This document shows positions 51,634 to 59,549 of a stretch of 64,000 bases of DNA, piece by piece. This DNA comes from Acidimicrobiales bacterium (lineage in GTDB: Bacteria > Actinomycetota > Acidimicrobiia > Acidimicrobiales > Palsa-688), in NCBI GenBank assembly GCA_036378675.1, contig DASUWA010000011.1, forward strand, positions 18,415-82,414, given 5' to 3'. Both the position numbers and the translations under genes were made by a program. The number at the start of each line of letters is the position of its first letter. The stretch's first letter is position 1. The notes below the pieces were generated by a model. It did not search any database. It saw only the letters and a list, made by a program, of their open reading frames with translations, and was not told the DNA's origin.

Positions 51634-51639
51634 TAGCCT
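51634..51639 (+). promoter_or_regulatory. Putative -10 element (TAGCCT)
   Basis: TAGCCT sits 6 nt before GTG 51646 and just after the second direct repeat, placing the repeat over the expected -35 region of the helicase promoter. Confidence 0.35.
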
Positions 51640-51645
51640 GGCTGG

Positions 51646-53649
51646 GTGCCCGACCCGGAAGTAAACGCCGCACTGGACAAGGCGACCGGGTCGTTGGCGG
51701 AACACGAGGACCGCCCATCGCAGAAGACGATGGCCGAGGCGGTCGCCAACGCCATCCAGGAGCGCCGGCACCTGGTTGTGCAGGCCGGCACCGGGACCGG
51801 AAAGAGCCTCGCCTATCTCGTTCCGGTGCTCGTTCTCGGGCAGAGGGCGGTCGTGTCCACCGCCACCAAAGCTCTGCAGGACCAGCTCGCCAAACGGGAT
51901 CTGCCGCAGCTGGCCGCGTCGCTCGGTTCGAAAGTGGTGTTCGCGGTTCTCAAGGGGCGCTCGAACTACATCTGCGCACAGCGGGTAGCCGAGATATCCG
52001 GCGGCGACGAGCAGCTCGTGATGGACGCCGCGTCAAGCGGGACGGACGCCTCGGCGACCGCCGGCCCACAGCTCGGACCGTTGGGCCGTGAGATCCGCCG
52101 CCTCGTGTCTTGGTCTGAAGAGACCGTCACTGGAGACCGAGCCGACCTCAAGTGGGAACCGTCGCCGTTCGCTTGGGCCCAAGTGAGCGTTTCAGCGCGC
52201 GACTGCCCCGGGGCTGCGCGCTGCCCGTCCGGCGACAAATGCTTCGCCGAAGCCGCGCGCGAGGAAGCCTCCCACGCGGACGTCGTGATCGTGAACACGC
52301 ACCTGTATGCGACGTCACTTGCCATCGGCGGGGAACTTCTTCCTCCCCACGACGTGGTCGTGTTCGACGAAGCCCACGAACTGGAAGACATCGCCTCGGC
52401 GTCGTTCGGCTTCGAGATCGGTGCGGGACGCTTTCAGGCACTGGCGCGTGCAACCCGTCCCATACTCGGCGACCAATCACAGGCGATTGCGGTCGAAGAA
52501 GCCGGGCTTTTGCTGACAGAAGCCCTCGTTGGTCATCGGGGATCCTCGCTGCCGCGCCCCCTGGAGGACTCCACGCTCGAACGTCTTGTCGTCGCGCGGG
52601 AGCGGGTGAACCGGTTGCTGGCCGAAATCCGAAAAGCGGTTCGTGCATCGTCAGACCGCGTATCCGGTGCTGACGCCGGCGTCCGCGCCAGGCACTTGAG
52701 GGCTCAGCAGGCCGCCAGCCACCTCGAACGGGACCTCGCCGAGGTAATCGATTTGCCGGAGAGCGAGGTTGCCTGGGTCGAAGGCCCCGAGCACGCGCCG
52801 ATTCTCAAGGTCGCCCCCCTCGATGTCGGCGCTGAGATGGCCGAACGCCTTTGGAACCGAGGGGACGCCCCCACGGCGGTTCTCACCAGTGCCACCATCC
52901 CGCCGAGACTTTCCGAGCGTCTCGGACTTAGGGACGGATCCTTCGATCAGCTCGACGTCGGGAGTCCGTACACATACGACGAGCAGGCGCTTCTCTATTG
53001 CCCGCTTCATCTTCCCGACCCTCGTGACCCCGGGTATGAAGCGGCGATGCACCAGGAGCTGCTGGCTGTTATCGAGGCGGCGGAAGGACGAACCCTGGCT
53101 CTGTTCACCAGCTGGCGTGCGATGAACGCAGCGGCGGATGCACTGCGCTCCCGGATCGGATGGAGCGTGCTGACCCAGTCGGACTTGCCGAAGCCGGCGC
53201 TGGTGGAACGTTTCACCACGGACGAGCACTCGTGCCTGTTCGCCACAATGGGCTTCTGGCAGGGCGTCGATGTTCCCGGTTCGGCGCTATCAGTGGTGAC
53301 AATCGACCGGCTGCCCTTCCCGAGGCCGGACGATCCGCTGCTCCAAGCGAGACGCGCAAGGCTTGGCCGCGAAGCGTTCGGCCTGATCGATGTCCCACGC
53401 GCGGCCACCATGCTGGCTCAAGGTGTCGGAAGGCTCATCCGGACCCGCAAGGACCGAGGTGTTGTAGCCGTCTTCGACACTAGGCTGGGTAAGGCGTCAT
53501 ACCGCTGGGCGCTGGTCAACGCGCTGCCTCCGATGCGACGAACCCGTTACCGCGAGGAAGTCGTGGAGTTCCTGGCTCCGTTGAACGCGCCCGTCACGAA
53601 GCCGCTCGGCGCCGTGCCTCAGCAACCAGCCGAGGCGTCATCTCAGTAA
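51646..53649 (+). CDS. DinG/XPD-family ATP-dependent DNA helicase
   Basis: 667-residue superfamily 2 helicase of the DinG type. Walker A QAGTGTGKSLAYLVP is near residue 48, the DEAH box is VVFDEAHELEDI near 245, and four Cys (YICAQRV, then CPGAARCPSGDKCF near residues 107-200) form the expected 4Fe-4S cluster site of the XPD branch. The C-terminal motor has FATMGFWQGVDVPG and LAQGVGRLIRTRKDRGVVAV with the motif VI Arg. Roles in clearing R-loops or damaged forks are known for the family. The GTG start is chosen from homology. Its 3' end overlaps convergent era by 7 bp. Confidence 0.92.
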   Translation: MPDPEVNAALDKATGSLAEHEDRPSQKTMAEAVANAIQERRHLVVQAGTGTGKSLAYLVPVLVLGQRAVVSTATKALQDQLAKRDLPQLAASLGSKVVFAVLKGRSNYICAQRVAEISGGDEQLVMDAASSGTDASATAGPQLGPLGREIRRLVSWSEETVTGDRADLKWEPSPFAWAQVSVSARDCPGAARCPSGDKCFAEAAREEASHADVVIVNTHLYATSLAIGGELLPPHDVVVFDEAHELEDIASASFGFEIGAGRFQALARATRPILGDQSQAIAVEEAGLLLTEALVGHRGSSLPRPLEDSTLERLVVARERVNRLLAEIRKAVRASSDRVSGADAGVRARHLRAQQAASHLERDLAEVIDLPESEVAWVEGPEHAPILKVAPLDVGAEMAERLWNRGDAPTAVLTSATIPPRLSERLGLRDGSFDQLDVGSPYTYDEQALLYCPLHLPDPRDPGYEAAMHQELLAVIEAAEGRTLALFTSWRAMNAAADALRSRIGWSVLTQSDLPKPALVERFTTDEHSCLFATMGFWQGVDVPGSALSVVTIDRLPFPRPDDPLLQARRARLGREAFGLIDVPRAATMLAQGVGRLIRTRKDRGVVAVFDTRLGKASYRWALVNALPPMRRTRYREEVVEFLAPLNAPVTKPLGAVPQQPAEASSQ

Positions 53650-54482
53650 CCGAGACGCTCCAGAGCCTTCGGTCGGCTCTGCCAGTTCTTGTCGACCTTC
53701 ACGAACAACTCCAGATAAGCCCCTTCGGGCAGCTGGGCGCGCACCCTCGTGCCGACCTCCTTGAGCACCCAGCCCCCCCGACCGATGACGATCGCCTTTT
53801 GAGACTCCCGCTCGACCAGAATCTCGCACCGTATTTTCGGCCACTCCCACTCCGTGACGCGACAGGCGATCGAGTGAGGCACCTCTTCCCGGGTCACCGC
53901 GAGAAGCTGTTCGCGGACGAGCTCCGCGACCCAGAATGCTTCCGGAACGTCGGTCACCATGTCGTCGGGATACATCTGCGGGCCCTCGGGCATCCGATCG
54001 AGGATCGCCGCGACCAGCTCGTCGACTCCTTCGCCCGTCTTCGCCGACACCGGAAAGAACTCGTCGGCCTCGATCGTCTCCGAGGCAGCCTGTAGCTGAT
54101 CGAGGACCTGAGCCCGTCTAGCCACATCGATCTTGTTGACGACGCATAGGGACCCCTTGGGAACCATCGCAGCCACGAACCGGTCACCCCGTCCGATCGG
54201 CGACGTCGCATCTACGACGAACAGGGTCAGGTCGACGCCGGCAAGGGCGTCAGTCGCGGTGTCGTTGAGCCTCCGCCCGAGCAGGGTCCGAGGCTTGTGC
54301 ACGCCGGGGGTGTCGACGAACACCACTTGAGCACCCGGTCGGTTCAGAACCCCTCGAACCCGGTTCCGGGTCGTTTGAACAACAGGCGACGTGATCGACA
54401 CCTTCTGGCCGAGGATCGTGTTGAGCAACGTGGACTTGCCGACGTTCGGGCGCCCGACCAGCGTGGTGAAGCCAGACTTCAA
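53643..54482 (-). CDS. era: GTPase Era
   Basis: 279-residue GTPase required for 30S ribosome maturation. G1 is GRPNVGKSTLLN near residue 10, G2/G3 includes VVFVDTPGVHKP, and G4 is VVNKIDVA. A C-terminal KH domain with the GxxG loop VIGRGGWVLKEVG binds the 3' end of 16S rRNA. It starts within an ATGA overlap with the preceding CorC-like gene and closes the HIT-phoH-ybeY-corC-era run, a conserved order that joins ribosome maturation genes. The stop is convergent with the helicase gene. Confidence 0.96.
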   Translation of the reverse strand: MKSGFTTLVGRPNVGKSTLLNTILGQKVSITSPVVQTTRNRVRGVLNRPGAQVVFVDTPGVHKPRTLLGRRLNDTATDALAGVDLTLFVVDATSPIGRGDRFVAAMVPKGSLCVVNKIDVARRAQVLDQLQAASETIEADEFFPVSAKTGEGVDELVAAILDRMPEGPQMYPDDMVTDVPEAFWVAELVREQLLAVTREEVPHSIACRVTEWEWPKIRCEILVERESQKAIVIGRGGWVLKEVGTRVRAQLPEGAYLELFVKVDKNWQSRPKALERLGY

Positions 54483-55897
54483 CGGGTGCCGTTCTCGCTA
54501 TTTCGGCGCTGAGTCTGGCCGTTCTCCCCATCGGTCCGCTCGGCGGCGTCAACCTTTGGGGGGGGAGCAGCGACGGTCGAGATCCGAACCCTTCCGATCC
54601 GTCGTCCTTGAACCCGTTCGGCCACCAGGCGATGGCCGTCCACCTCGGCCGCTTCTCCCTCAGTCGGCACGTGACCGAGCAGGCTGTAAAGAAGTCCACC
54701 GATCGTGTCCCAGTCCTCCCCTTCCGGAAGGGCGCGGTCCTCCTCCTCGAGCAATTCGTTGACCTCGTCCACCGGCATACGTGCGTTGACGATGAGAGTG
54801 CCATCGTCGAGACGCTCCGGTGGGATCTGTTCGACGTCGTATTCGTCGGTGATCTCACCGACTAGCTCCTCGATGAGATCCTCGAGAGTCACCAGGCCGG
54901 CGGTCCCTCCGAACTCGTCGATGACTATCGCCATGTGAAACTTGCTCGACTGCATTTCGCGCATCAGCTCGGAAACCCGCTTGCTCTCCGGGGTGAACTG
55001 CGGAGGTCGCATCACCGTCGAGACCTGGGCGCCCCCGTCTCCCACCCGCTCGGCTTGCATCAGGTCCTTCACGTAGACGATTCCGACGATGTCATCGATG
55101 CCCTGGCTGTACACCGGTATTCGGCTGTACCCGGACGGAACTACGACGTCGATGACATCGCTTATGTGCGCGTAGGACTCGACGGCGACCATGTCGGGGC
55201 GGGGAACCATCACGTCGCGGACGACGGTGTCGCCGAAGTCGATGATCGAGTGGATAAGGGTGCGTTCCTCGTGCTCGATCACATCCTCCTCGAGAGCCTC
55301 GTCGGCCATCGCGCGAAGCATGTCGTCGGACATGTAAGGCCCGGACCTCATGCCCTTTCCTGGCAAAATCAGGTTTGTCACCCAGATGAGAGCACGGGTG
55401 ATCCAACCGAGAGGCTTGAATGCCACAAGAAGCCGCACGAACGGCGCCGCCGCAAGCGCGGCCCGATCGGTGTGCTGAACTGCCCACGTCTTCGGCGCCA
55501 GTTCGGCAAGTACGAATATGACCACGACTTCGAAAGCGGTCGCGATCACGACGCCCACGCCTCCGAACGCGTGAGTGGCGACGACGCCGACGAGGGTCGC
55601 GGCCACCAGCGTGCACAGCTCGACGGCGAATAGCACCACGGGCAGGACTCTCTCGATCCGCTCCGCGAGTCGAAGCAGCATGCTGGCGCCCCGGCGCTTC
55701 TCCTCCACCAGAGTCAACGCCCTTACCTTGGTCGTCCGGGTCAGCGCAGTCTCCGCCATCGCAAGAAACCCGGTTGCGATGATGAGGAGACCGACAACGA
55801 CCAACAGAACGATGTCTTGAGTGCTGAGGTGATGCTTGCCCGTGCCGGCCGCGGCGGCGATCACTCCGGGTAAGGCCGCTGGGCCCGCCGTACTCAA
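54479..55897 (-). CDS. CNNM/CorC-type hemolysin family membrane protein
   Basis: 472-residue protein of the HlyC/CorC (CNNM) family, implicated in Mg2+ or Co2+ export. An extracytoplasmic N terminus is followed by a DUF21/CNNM transmembrane domain with about four helices (residues 28-200, for example IVLLVVVGLLIIATGFLAMAE). Paired CBS domains follow at about 215-345 (TVVRDVMVPRPDMVAVE, IVYVKDLMQAERV). The CorC_HlyC domain (about 360-440) contains GLLYSLLGHVPTEGEA. A charged tail ends the protein. It overlaps ybeY and era by 4 nt each and is therefore tightly coupled to both. Confidence 0.92.
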   Translation of the reverse strand: MSTAGPAALPGVIAAAAGTGKHHLSTQDIVLLVVVGLLIIATGFLAMAETALTRTTKVRALTLVEEKRRGASMLLRLAERIERVLPVVLFAVELCTLVAATLVGVVATHAFGGVGVVIATAFEVVVIFVLAELAPKTWAVQHTDRAALAAAPFVRLLVAFKPLGWITRALIWVTNLILPGKGMRSGPYMSDDMLRAMADEALEEDVIEHEERTLIHSIIDFGDTVVRDVMVPRPDMVAVESYAHISDVIDVVVPSGYSRIPVYSQGIDDIVGIVYVKDLMQAERVGDGGAQVSTVMRPPQFTPESKRVSELMREMQSSKFHMAIVIDEFGGTAGLVTLEDLIEELVGEITDEYDVEQIPPERLDDGTLIVNARMPVDEVNELLEEEDRALPEGEDWDTIGGLLYSLLGHVPTEGEAAEVDGHRLVAERVQGRRIGRVRISTVAAPPPKVDAAERTDGENGQTQRRNSENGTR

Positions 55898-56481
55898 CTC
55901 GAGGGTTCCTGTTCGGCCGGGTTTGCCTCTCCGGCCTGATTTATCGGTCCGCCGGCTCCCTGATCGCCCGGTGCGCCATCCGGGGAACGGTGATGGCGAG
56001 CGAGCAACTCGCGCTCGCGAGCCTCCATCGCCTCGGCTTCGTCAGGATCCTCGTGATCCATTCCCAGGATATGTAGCAGCCCGTGGACCACGAGCAGCGC
56101 AAGTTCGTCGTCGTAGGTACCGGCGTGGTCCGGCGCGTTTCGCTCGGCGACCGCCGGGCAGATCACCACGTCACCGAGCAGCGAGGGTGCTTCCTCGGGC
56201 TCGGAAGCGAATCCGGGACCGCTACCGCCCGAATCGGGGGACCGGCCGCTCTCGACCGGCTCGTCGTCGATCGGGAAGGCGAGGACATCGGTCGGTCCTT
56301 CCCGTCCGAGAAAGCGCGAGTTCAGATCCGCGATTGCGTCCTCGTCGACGAAAAGCAACGACACCTCTGTGTCCCCCCGCACCCCTTCCGCGGCCAGAAC
56401 CGCCTCGGCAAGGCGGATCCAACGAATCGTGTCAACCGGATGACTCGACTGCTCATCCGCCGCGAAAACAACCACTCCCAC
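55894..56481 (-). CDS. ybeY: Endoribonuclease YbeY
   Basis: 195-residue metal-dependent RNase needed for 16S rRNA 3' processing and ribosome quality control. The zinc motif HGLLHILGMDHEDPDE, with three His, is near residue 132, and LNSRFLGREGPTDVLAFP near 54 is the usual substrate-groove segment. A 20-residue acidic, Gly/Ser-rich insert around residues 75-98 and an extended C-terminal tail make it longer than typical ~150-residue homologues. It starts 11 bp after phoH and overlaps the CorC-like gene by ATGA. Confidence 0.95.
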   Translation of the reverse strand: MGVVVFAADEQSSHPVDTIRWIRLAEAVLAAEGVRGDTEVSLLFVDEDAIADLNSRFLGREGPTDVLAFPIDDEPVESGRSPDSGGSGPGFASEPEEAPSLLGDVVICPAVAERNAPDHAGTYDDELALLVVHGLLHILGMDHEDPDEAEAMEARERELLARHHRSPDGAPGDQGAGGPINQAGEANPAEQEPSS

Positions 56482-56492
56482 CCCGGCTCCTC

Positions 56493-57449
56493 TCAGCTCG
56501 AGGCGACTTCGCCCGAGCCGGCAGCCTCGTAGGCGCTGACGATATCCGCGACTATTCGATGGCGGACGACGTCGCGCCGGCCCAGCTTCACCCAGGCCAA
56601 ACCCTCGATGCCGGTCAGCACCTTTTCCAGTCCGACGAGCCCCGAGCGCCCGCCTGGAAGATCCACCTGGGTGTCGTCGCCAGTGACCACCACCTTGGAC
56701 CCGAACCCGATACGGGTCAGGAACATCTTCATCTGCTCAGGCGTGGTGTTCTGGGCCTCGTCAAGAATGATGAAGCTGTTGTTGAGCGTCCTTCCCCGCA
56801 TGTACGCGAGCGGAGCCACCTCGACGGTCCCGGCGTCGAGGAGCCTTCGCGCTCCCTCAGTTCCGAGCATGTCGTACAGCGCGTCGTACAACGGCCTCAG
56901 GTAAGGATCGATCTTCGCCATCAGGTCGCCGGGAAGGAACCCGAGCCGCTCACCGGCTTCGACGGCCGGTCGCGTGAGGATGATCCGATCGACCTGCTTG
57001 GCTTGCAACGCCTGGACCGCCAAAGCGACCGCGAGGTAGCTCTTCCCGGTTCCCGCCGGCCCGATACCAAACGTGATCACGTTGTCGCGGATCGCGTCGG
57101 CGTAGCGCTTCTGACCGCTGGTCTTCGGTCGCACCGAGCGGCCACGGGCCGATCGCAACACCTCCTGGGTCAGAACCTCGGAAGGGCGTTCGTCGGCGCG
57201 CACCATGTCGATGGTCCGGTGCACGACCTGCGGGTCTACCGCGTGCCCTTGCTCGAGCAGCAGCCGCAACTCGTCCACCAGTCGCGCCGCGAGAGCGGCG
57301 TCGTCACCGTCGATGGTGAACTCGTTACCGCGGGCGAAAATGGTCGTCCCCGCGAACGCGTCCTCGACCAACCGCAAGTTCTCGTTGAGAGGACCAACGA
57401 GGCGTGGCATCAGATGGTTGGGGATCGTGACTGTGACTGTCGTGGACAC
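56493..57449 (-). CDS. phoH: PhoH-family ATPase
   Basis: 318-residue PhoH-like protein. An N-terminal KH-like region (about 1-95) precedes the P-loop domain, with Walker A GIGPAGTGKSYLAVALAVQ near residue 130, LPGDLMAKIDPYLRPLYDAL, and Walker B IILDEAQNTTPEQMKMFLTR near 222. Family members are predicted RNA-binding ATPases or helicases and commonly precede ybeY, as here, which suggests a shared role in RNA processing. The GTG start at 57449 gives STTVTVTIPN as N terminus. It lies 62 bp downstream of the HIT gene. Confidence 0.94.
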   Translation of the reverse strand: MSTTVTVTIPNHLMPRLVGPLNENLRLVEDAFAGTTIFARGNEFTIDGDDAALAARLVDELRLLLEQGHAVDPQVVHRTIDMVRADERPSEVLTQEVLRSARGRSVRPKTSGQKRYADAIRDNVITFGIGPAGTGKSYLAVALAVQALQAKQVDRIILTRPAVEAGERLGFLPGDLMAKIDPYLRPLYDALYDMLGTEGARRLLDAGTVEVAPLAYMRGRTLNNSFIILDEAQNTTPEQMKMFLTRIGFGSKVVVTGDDTQVDLPGGRSGLVGLEKVLTGIEGLAWVKLGRRDVVRHRIVADIVSAYEAAGSGEVASS

Positions 57450-57511
57450 GGTTGTGCTCGCCGGTAAGGGTACCGCCTGCAGGGAGGGCTCCGCCGGACC
57501 TTCCGCGGGGC

Positions 57512-57865
57512 TTATCCCGGTGGCCAGCCCATCTGGTGACCGCCGAGAACGTGCATGTGCAGGTGGGCAACGCTGTTGAGCGCGTGGGCTCCCACGTTGA
57601 AGACCAAGCGGTAACCGCTCTCCGCGATCCCCTGCTTCTCTGCGACCCTCTGCGCGGTCATCATCATCTCGGCCAGCACGTCGCCGTGCTCCGGACCGAT
57701 GTGGGCTGCGTTGGTGATGTGATCGCGGGGGATCACCAGCACATGCACGGGGGCTGCCGGATTGATATCGAAAAAGGCATAGGTATTCGCGCTGGACGCC
57801 GCCTCCTTGGACGGGATGTCGCCGGCGACGATCTTGCAGAACAGGCAGTTCTCGTCTTTCAACAC
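57512..57865 (-). CDS. HIT-domain nucleotide-binding protein
   Basis: 117-residue histidine-triad protein of the HINT branch. The N-terminal CLFCKIVAGDIPS is typical, with paired Cys that can bind zinc. The triad motif is HLHMHVLGGHQMGWPPG at the C terminus. HINT enzymes hydrolyse AMP-lysine or other adenosine phosphoramidates. GTG 57865 is used and faces the plus-strand gene at 57885 across 19 bp. It probably heads the phoH-ybeY-corC-era transcription unit. Confidence 0.93.
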   Translation of the reverse strand: MLKDENCLFCKIVAGDIPSKEAASSANTYAFFDINPAAPVHVLVIPRDHITNAAHIGPEHGDVLAEMMMTAQRVAEKQGIAESGYRLVFNVGAHALNSVAHLHMHVLGGHQMGWPPG

Positions 57866-57884
57866 GACGCTAGTTTTGCCGGGC

Positions 57885-58427
57885 GTGGAGTGGGACGGTA
57901 GCGGCGACAGCGTCGTGGCGGCCTTTGCCAGATGGGCGGCCCACGAAAGGGCGGCGGAGGCTGCCGGGACCCGATCCAGGGAACGTTCTCTGCGCGATCA
58001 GGCGGCCGGCGAAGCGACCTGGTCCGGTCTCCTCGTCGACCTGTCGGAGACGCAAGGCGAGGTGGCGCTGGACGTCGGTGGGCGCCGGCTCTCCGGGCGA
58101 CTGGTAGGCGTCGGCCCAGACTTCTGCGTCCTGGAGCAGCGGAGCCGGCGGGCGTCCCTCGTCCCGAGCGATCGCATAGTCGCGATCTGGCAGGAGAGCC
58201 CCGCATCCGGGAGCCGCTTTCCGCACCTGCAACTCTCCTTCACGTCGGCTCTGGCGGCGCTCGCCGCCGAGAGGGCGCCGGTATGCCTGATCCTCTCCGG
58301 AGGAGGCCAATTGTCCGGCGAGTTGGTCGGCTCCGGAACCGATCTGGTGACCGTTCGCACCGACTCCGCCGCGCGGCGCACGGTTCACGTTCGCATATGC
58401 CATATCGACGTTTGCGAGCTGCGCTGA
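57885..58427 (+). CDS. Hypothetical protein with two LSm-like repeats
   Basis: 180-residue soluble protein. An N-terminal helical segment (to about residue 50) precedes two similar beta-rich modules: LSGRLVGVGPDFCVLEQ with LVPSDRIVAIW near residues 75-110, and LSGELVGSGTDLVTVRTDS with VHVRICHIDVCEL near 145-178. The strand pattern G-x-L-V-G-x-G-x-D resembles Sm/LSm folds. No characterised family is recognised. It starts at GTG, divergently from the HIT gene with 19 bp between starts, so the two promoters overlap. A role with RNA would suit the neighbourhood, but that is inference. Confidence 0.6.
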   Translation: MEWDGSGDSVVAAFARWAAHERAAEAAGTRSRERSLRDQAAGEATWSGLLVDLSETQGEVALDVGGRRLSGRLVGVGPDFCVLEQRSRRASLVPSDRIVAIWQESPASGSRFPHLQLSFTSALAALAAERAPVCLILSGGGQLSGELVGSGTDLVTVRTDSAARRTVHVRICHIDVCELR

Positions 58428-58456
58428 GTCAGCAGGCCGACAGAAGCCCGGTCCCC

Positions 58457-58705
58457 TCAGGCGTCCTGCTCTTGCGGGCGCCGGTCGCGCGGCTTCGGTT
58501 CGGGATATAGGTGCTCCAAAGTGCCCGGCTCGATGCGCATACGGGTTATGAAGTCCTCGACGTCCGATGCCTGAACCCGGATAACCCGGCCCATCTTGTA
58601 AGCGGGGAGCTGACCCTCATCGATAAAGCGGTACAGAGTGCGCAGAGTCACACCCAGCCGCTCGCAGGCCTCTCTCGTGCCCATCCATTGGATCGCCTCG
58701 CTCAT
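58457..58705 (-). CDS. Small HTH protein, excisionase/BldC-like
   Basis: 82-residue MerR-superfamily helix-turn-helix protein of the excisionase/BldC type. The motif WMGTREACERLGVTLRTLYR is followed by FIDEGQLPAYKMGRVIRVQA and DVEDFI, the standard arrangement of helix-turn-helix plus wing. ATG 58705 is chosen over 58717 because TATGAT lies 7 nt upstream of it and the extra residues are not conserved. Such proteins bind DNA cooperatively as small oligomers. Its gene is divergent from the first Tad-pilus gene at 58763, so control of pilus expression is a reasonable guess. Confidence 0.88.
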   Translation of the reverse strand: MSEAIQWMGTREACERLGVTLRTLYRFIDEGQLPAYKMGRVIRVQASDVEDFITRMRIEPGTLEHLYPEPKPRDRRPQEQDA

Positions 58706-58712
58706 GCCGGCC

Positions 58713-58718
58713 ATCATA
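58713..58718 (-). promoter_or_regulatory. Putative -10 element (TATGAT)
   Basis: TATGAT on the minus strand lies 7 nt before ATG 58705. It is the best -10 match in the window and decides the start of the small HTH gene, overlapping the alternative ATG at 58717. Confidence 0.45.
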
Positions 58719-58750
58719 CCGGACCTATAGACAAAGCGGTAGTTTCTCGT

Positions 58751-58756
58751 TAGATT
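58751..58756 (+). promoter_or_regulatory. Putative -10 element (TAGATT) for the pilus genes
   Basis: TAGATT lies 6 nt before GTG 58763. It is 33 bp from the opposing TATGAT, so the two divergent promoters overlap and could share regulation. Confidence 0.4.
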
Positions 58757-58762
58757 TCATGT

Positions 58763-59530
58763 GTGGTGTGGCGGGAATCTGGGGACTCGACTGTCGAAAC
58801 GACCCCCGAATCCGCCCGCCCTGGGGCCGGGAGGCGCCACACCACTGCGGGTGACGGGTCGATCCGCAGGGTAGTCGGCCGTCGCCGGGCACTTCCCTCG
58901 GCACGGGCGGTGGTCGGCGGGTTCCTCGTAGCGGGCGCCGCGCTGGTCGTCTTTGTGGCGGTGATGGCCGGGGCAGGAGGCAGCAGCGGCCGGGACTTTG
59001 CCGTAGCCGCACGATCCCTGCCAGCGGGTTCGCTGATAGAACCGGGCGATCTCTCGATGAAATCGATGCACCTTCCCTCAACGGTCGCCGGCGCGGCTTT
59101 CGCCACCTCGGACGGCCTGATCGGCAAGACCGTCGCCGTGCCCGTAAGCGCCGGCGAACTCCTCGAGTCGGCGATGCTCGCAGGGACCGGGGGGACCAGC
59201 ACCAGGCCGGTTACCGTGTCGGTCGACCCCGGAAGTCTCGGCGGGTTGGCGCCCGGCCAGCCGGTCGACGTCCTCGAAGCAAACGGAAGCGGCGGATCCG
59301 GGACCGTCTCGGTGGTTGTTCGCGGGGCCACCCTGCTGGCAGCGTCTCGCGGGACCTCCGGTCTGCTTTCGAACCCTGGCGCGGTCGAGGTGACGATCGG
59401 GGTTTCGTCCTTGGACGAGGTCGAGGCGGTAATTGCGGCTTCGCACTCCGGAACACTGACCCTGGTTGCCGCCCAGCCGTCGGATGGGGTGGGGCCGGGT
59501 CCGGGCCCTGCTTCCGGCGCCGGCGGGTGA
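58763..59530 (+). CDS. SAF-domain protein, CpaB-like pilus assembly factor
   Basis: 255-residue protein related to CpaB/RcpC of Tad/Flp pilus systems. A basic N-terminal tail precedes one membrane helix (about residues 53-73, VVGGFLVAGAALVVFVAVMA). A SAF domain follows, with FAVAARSLPAGSLIEPGDLS near residue 80 and a beta-rich domain with KTVAVPVSAGELLESAMLAG. The Gly/Pro-rich end is short. CpaB sits on the outside of the membrane and is thought to interact with the pilus or peptidoglycan. The CpaE-like gene follows after 19 nt. Confidence 0.82.
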   Translation: MVWRESGDSTVETTPESARPGAGRRHTTAGDGSIRRVVGRRRALPSARAVVGGFLVAGAALVVFVAVMAGAGGSSGRDFAVAARSLPAGSLIEPGDLSMKSMHLPSTVAGAAFATSDGLIGKTVAVPVSAGELLESAMLAGTGGTSTRPVTVSVDPGSLGGLAPGQPVDVLEANGSGGSGTVSVVVRGATLLAASRGTSGLLSNPGAVEVTIGVSSLDEVEAVIAASHSGTLTLVAAQPSDGVGPGPGPASGAGG

Positions 59531-59549
59531 TTCACGTCGAGGGCTTGGC

